NCBI GenBank assembly: GCA_009995705.1
Contig: JAADBR010000049.1
Span: forward strand, 1 to 24,921
Reading direction: 5' to 3'
Length of the DNA stretch: 24,921 nt
From: Microcystis aeruginosa W13-11
GTDB taxonomy: Bacteria; Cyanobacteriota; Cyanobacteriia; Cyanobacteriales; Microcystaceae
In this document: positions 23,770 through 24,921 of the stretch, piece after piece
Position numbering within the stretch: position 1 is the first letter of the stretch
How the letters are laid out: the number at the start of each line of letters is the position of its first letter
Made by a program: the position numbers and the translations under genes
Notes under the pieces: model-generated
The model's database searches: none
What the model saw: the letters and a program-made list of their open reading frames with translations, nothing else
Told to the model about the DNA's origin: nothing

Positions 23770-24040
23770 TAGTTTCTTCGACAAAATAGTCCTAAAAGTG
23801 TTACCCAATAAGCATTTCACGATTCCATAAGCAAAAATTATCACACAAAGTCGAGAAGAGCCGGGGATTTAGCTTAAAACAGGTGATTTCTCGGTTATTG
23901 AATCAGTAAACTTTGATGAGGATGAATTGGGGACGTAAGCGATCGCGTTTGCTTCTCTTTGTTATAATTCAAAGGCTAGGCCTATAATAACTCTTCATAA
24001 ACACCGATAATTTTAGTCAAAGATGTAAAAAAGGAAGAGT
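23770..24040. other. AT-rich stretch upstream of the toxin-antitoxin genes
   Basis: I see no gene or RNA here. One HIP1 site lies at 23940. A GTTATAATTC hexamer-like site at about 23960 has no matching -35. Confidence 0.45.
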
Positions 24041-24041
24041 A

Positions 24042-24072
24042 TTATTGTGAGAGCGTGTAATTAGTATAATTA
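24042..24072 (+). promoter_or_regulatory. Promoter with overlapping palindrome for the toxin-antitoxin pair
   Basis: A perfect -10 TATAAT (24065-24070) has a weak TTATTG (24042-24047) at 17 bases. TAATTA (24058-24063), GTA, TAATTA (24067-24072) is a palindrome covering the -10. Autorepression by antitoxin or complex is typical of type II modules, so this palindrome may be the operator. Confidence 0.5.
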
Positions 24073-24097
24073 AAGTAAAAATCATTCCAAGGTAGCC

Positions 24098-24298
24098 ATG
24101 ATTAAAAACATTAATGTAACTGGACTTAAACCTGAACAAATTCAGCAGATACAGGTACTTATTGCGGCATTTAAAGCTCAAAATCAACTCAATCAAAGTG
24201 AACCTGAAATTGATATGATTGAATACCTGTTGGAAAATCCTATAGAGGTTGATAATTTAGAATTTATGAAACGAGAAAAAATTTATGACAGAACTTAA
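24098..24298 (+). CDS. Putative antitoxin of a PIN-toxin pair
   Basis: The 66-residue product is predicted mostly helical (LKPEQIQQIQVLIAAFKAQN, about 10-29) with an acidic second half (EPEIDMIEYLLENPIEVDN). AAGG lies 5 bases before the ATG. It is followed by the PIN-domain gene with a 14-base overlap (24285-24298), the order and overlap of vapBC-type modules. It has no clear ribbon-helix-helix or AbrB signature, so the antitoxin class is not assigned; the call rests mainly on context. Confidence 0.75.
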   Translation: MIKNINVTGLKPEQIQQIQVLIAAFKAQNQLNQSEPEIDMIEYLLENPIEVDNLEFMKREKIYDRT

Positions 24299-24713
24299 AA
24301 ATCATAGTTGTTTTGTTGATTCTAATATTTGGCTTTATGCTTTTTCCACTGATAAAAAAGAAGAAAGTAAAAGAATATTGGGAAAACAATTAATTAAAGA
24401 AAAGTCCATCATTATCAGTACCCAAATAATTAACGAGGTTTCTTGTAATTTACTTAAAAAGCATAAGCTTGATGAAGAACAACTTTTTAAATTAATTGTT
24501 TCCTTTTATAGAAAATATCAAGTTATCTCATTTAATCTTGATATTTTTGAATCTGCATCTAATCTGAGAACTCAATACCATCTATCATTTTGGGATAGTT
24601 TAGTGATTGCTTGCGCTTTATTTTCTGATGCAAATATTTTGTATTCAGAAGATATGCAAGATGGTTTAATTGTTGATAAAAAATTAACTATTATTAATCC
24701 CTTTAAGCAATAA
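24285..24713 (+). CDS. PIN-domain toxin (VapC-like ribonuclease)
   Basis: The 142-residue product has the PIN fold acids in order: D12 in CFVDSNIWLYAF, E51 in IINEVSCN, D104 in SFWDSLVIACAL and a further acidic cluster (D115, E122, D123) near NILYSEDMQDG. PIN toxins cleave RNA in Mg-dependent fashion and are held inactive by the co-expressed antitoxin. The sequence is AT-rich compared with nearby core genes, in line with transfer as a module. All expected acidic residues are present, so it is probably active. Confidence 0.92.
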   Translation: MTELKNHSCFVDSNIWLYAFSTDKKEESKRILGKQLIKEKSIIISTQIINEVSCNLLKKHKLDEEQLFKLIVSFYRKYQVISFNLDIFESASNLRTQYHLSFWDSLVIACALFSDANILYSEDMQDGLIVDKKLTIINPFKQ

Positions 24714-24723
24714 AAGTATTTTA

Positions 24724-24745
24724 GGTTCTTCGTTACTCTTTATGC
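24724..24745. repeat. Probable right end of the ISL3-type element
   Basis: GGTTCTTCGTTACTCTTTATG lies just outside the stop of the minus-strand transposase, where the terminal inverted repeat of ISL3 elements (usually starting GG-TCTT) is expected. The matching left end is outside the window. Confidence 0.4.
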
Positions 24746-24749
24746 TAAA

Positions 24750-24921
24750 TCAACAGACAAGATGCCAAGATAACATACTTCTAACCCAAAAATTCCGAAA
24801 GTTTCTCAAGCCATAGGCTCTCCGTTTTATTAGTTTAAGTTTATTGTTGATTCCCTCGACCACCCCATTCGTTGTCCTTTGCTCGAAATAACTAATGATT
24901 TCTCCAAACCAGTTTCGGATT
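24750..24921 (-). CDS. ISL3-family transposase, C-terminal fragment (partial at window edge)
   Basis: The minus-strand frame reads IRNWFGEIISYFEQRTTNGV and continues EGINNKLKLIKRRAYGLRNF to the TGA at 24750-24752 (56 visible residues). NG-x-x-EG-x-NN-x-x-K-x-x-KRR-x-YG is the conserved C-terminal end of ISL3 transposases, with the catalytic Glu in VEGINNK. No interruption is seen in the visible part. Confidence 0.88.
   Translation of the reverse strand, partial: IRNWFGEIISYFEQRTTNGVVEGINNKLKLIKRRAYGLRNFRNFWVRSMLSWHLVC

Noticed and set aside
23549..23830. 93-residue plus-strand open frame
   Set aside because: It starts inside the MITE-like element, has no family-like sequence, and runs in another frame over the PEP-CTERM-like tail, which reads much better as protein.

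Overview
This window looks like a piece of a unicellular bloom-forming cyanobacterial chromosome, most likely Microcystis or a close relative. The evidence is at least a dozen copies of the cyanobacterial HIP1 octamer GCGATCGC, several cyanobacterial hallmark genes (light-dependent protochlorophyllide reductase, Tab2/Atab2, cyAbrB, type IV pilus pilNOQ), and abundant decayed insertion sequences, MITE-like elements and heptameric tandem repeats. The genus is an inference from memory of gene content and repeat style; no search was run.

Layout. Bases 1-417 hold the 3' end of an IS5-type transposase, a GC-rich hairpin and heptamer repeats. 418-6421 is a mainly minus-strand block: SpoIID/LytB-domain protein, a conserved cyanobacterial hypothetical, a zinc-ribbon/PP2C/membrane-anchor phosphatase, a GNAT acetyltransferase coupled by overlap to a 54-residue membrane protein, and a 53-residue charged small protein with its own terminator. 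6556-11248 alternates strands: SAM hydrolase family (DUF62), nadC, a Uma2 nuclease-like protein, a two-CBS protein, a coiled-coil/membrane small protein and a Tat-exported LD-carboxypeptidase (S66). 11249-11559 holds a MITE-like element between convergent genes. 11560-15291 is pilN-pilO-pilQ on the minus strand. pilM, normally first in this operon, is absent; transposase debris (TnpB-like and IS1634-like) occupies 15461-16482 instead. 16578-19601 holds rimM, tab2, a CPBP membrane protease and a cyAbrB regulator. 20125-23362 holds sdhB, a CsgG-family gene broken by a single-base frameshift, and por. 23363-24921 is accessory: a 97-bp MITE-like element, a frame encoding a PEP-CTERM-like tail, a PIN-domain toxin-antitoxin pair, and the 3' end of an ISL3-type transposase running off the edge.

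Functional links. pilN/O/Q give the type IV pilus alignment complex and outer-membrane secretin. SpoIID, LD-carboxypeptidase and CsgG-family protein are envelope functions. por, tab2, sdhB and cyAbrB are core photosynthetic or respiratory metabolism and its regulation. Apart from pilNOQ and two overlapping pairs, the genes read as independent units separated by repeat-rich spacers.

I did not find a convincing new defence or biosynthetic system. The observations most worth checking are the extra cysteine of SdhB at the centre-3 cluster, the loss of pilM next to pilNOQ, heptamer repeats that supply or abut stop codons, unlisted small genes, the csgG frameshift, and the cryptic PEP-CTERM-like frame.
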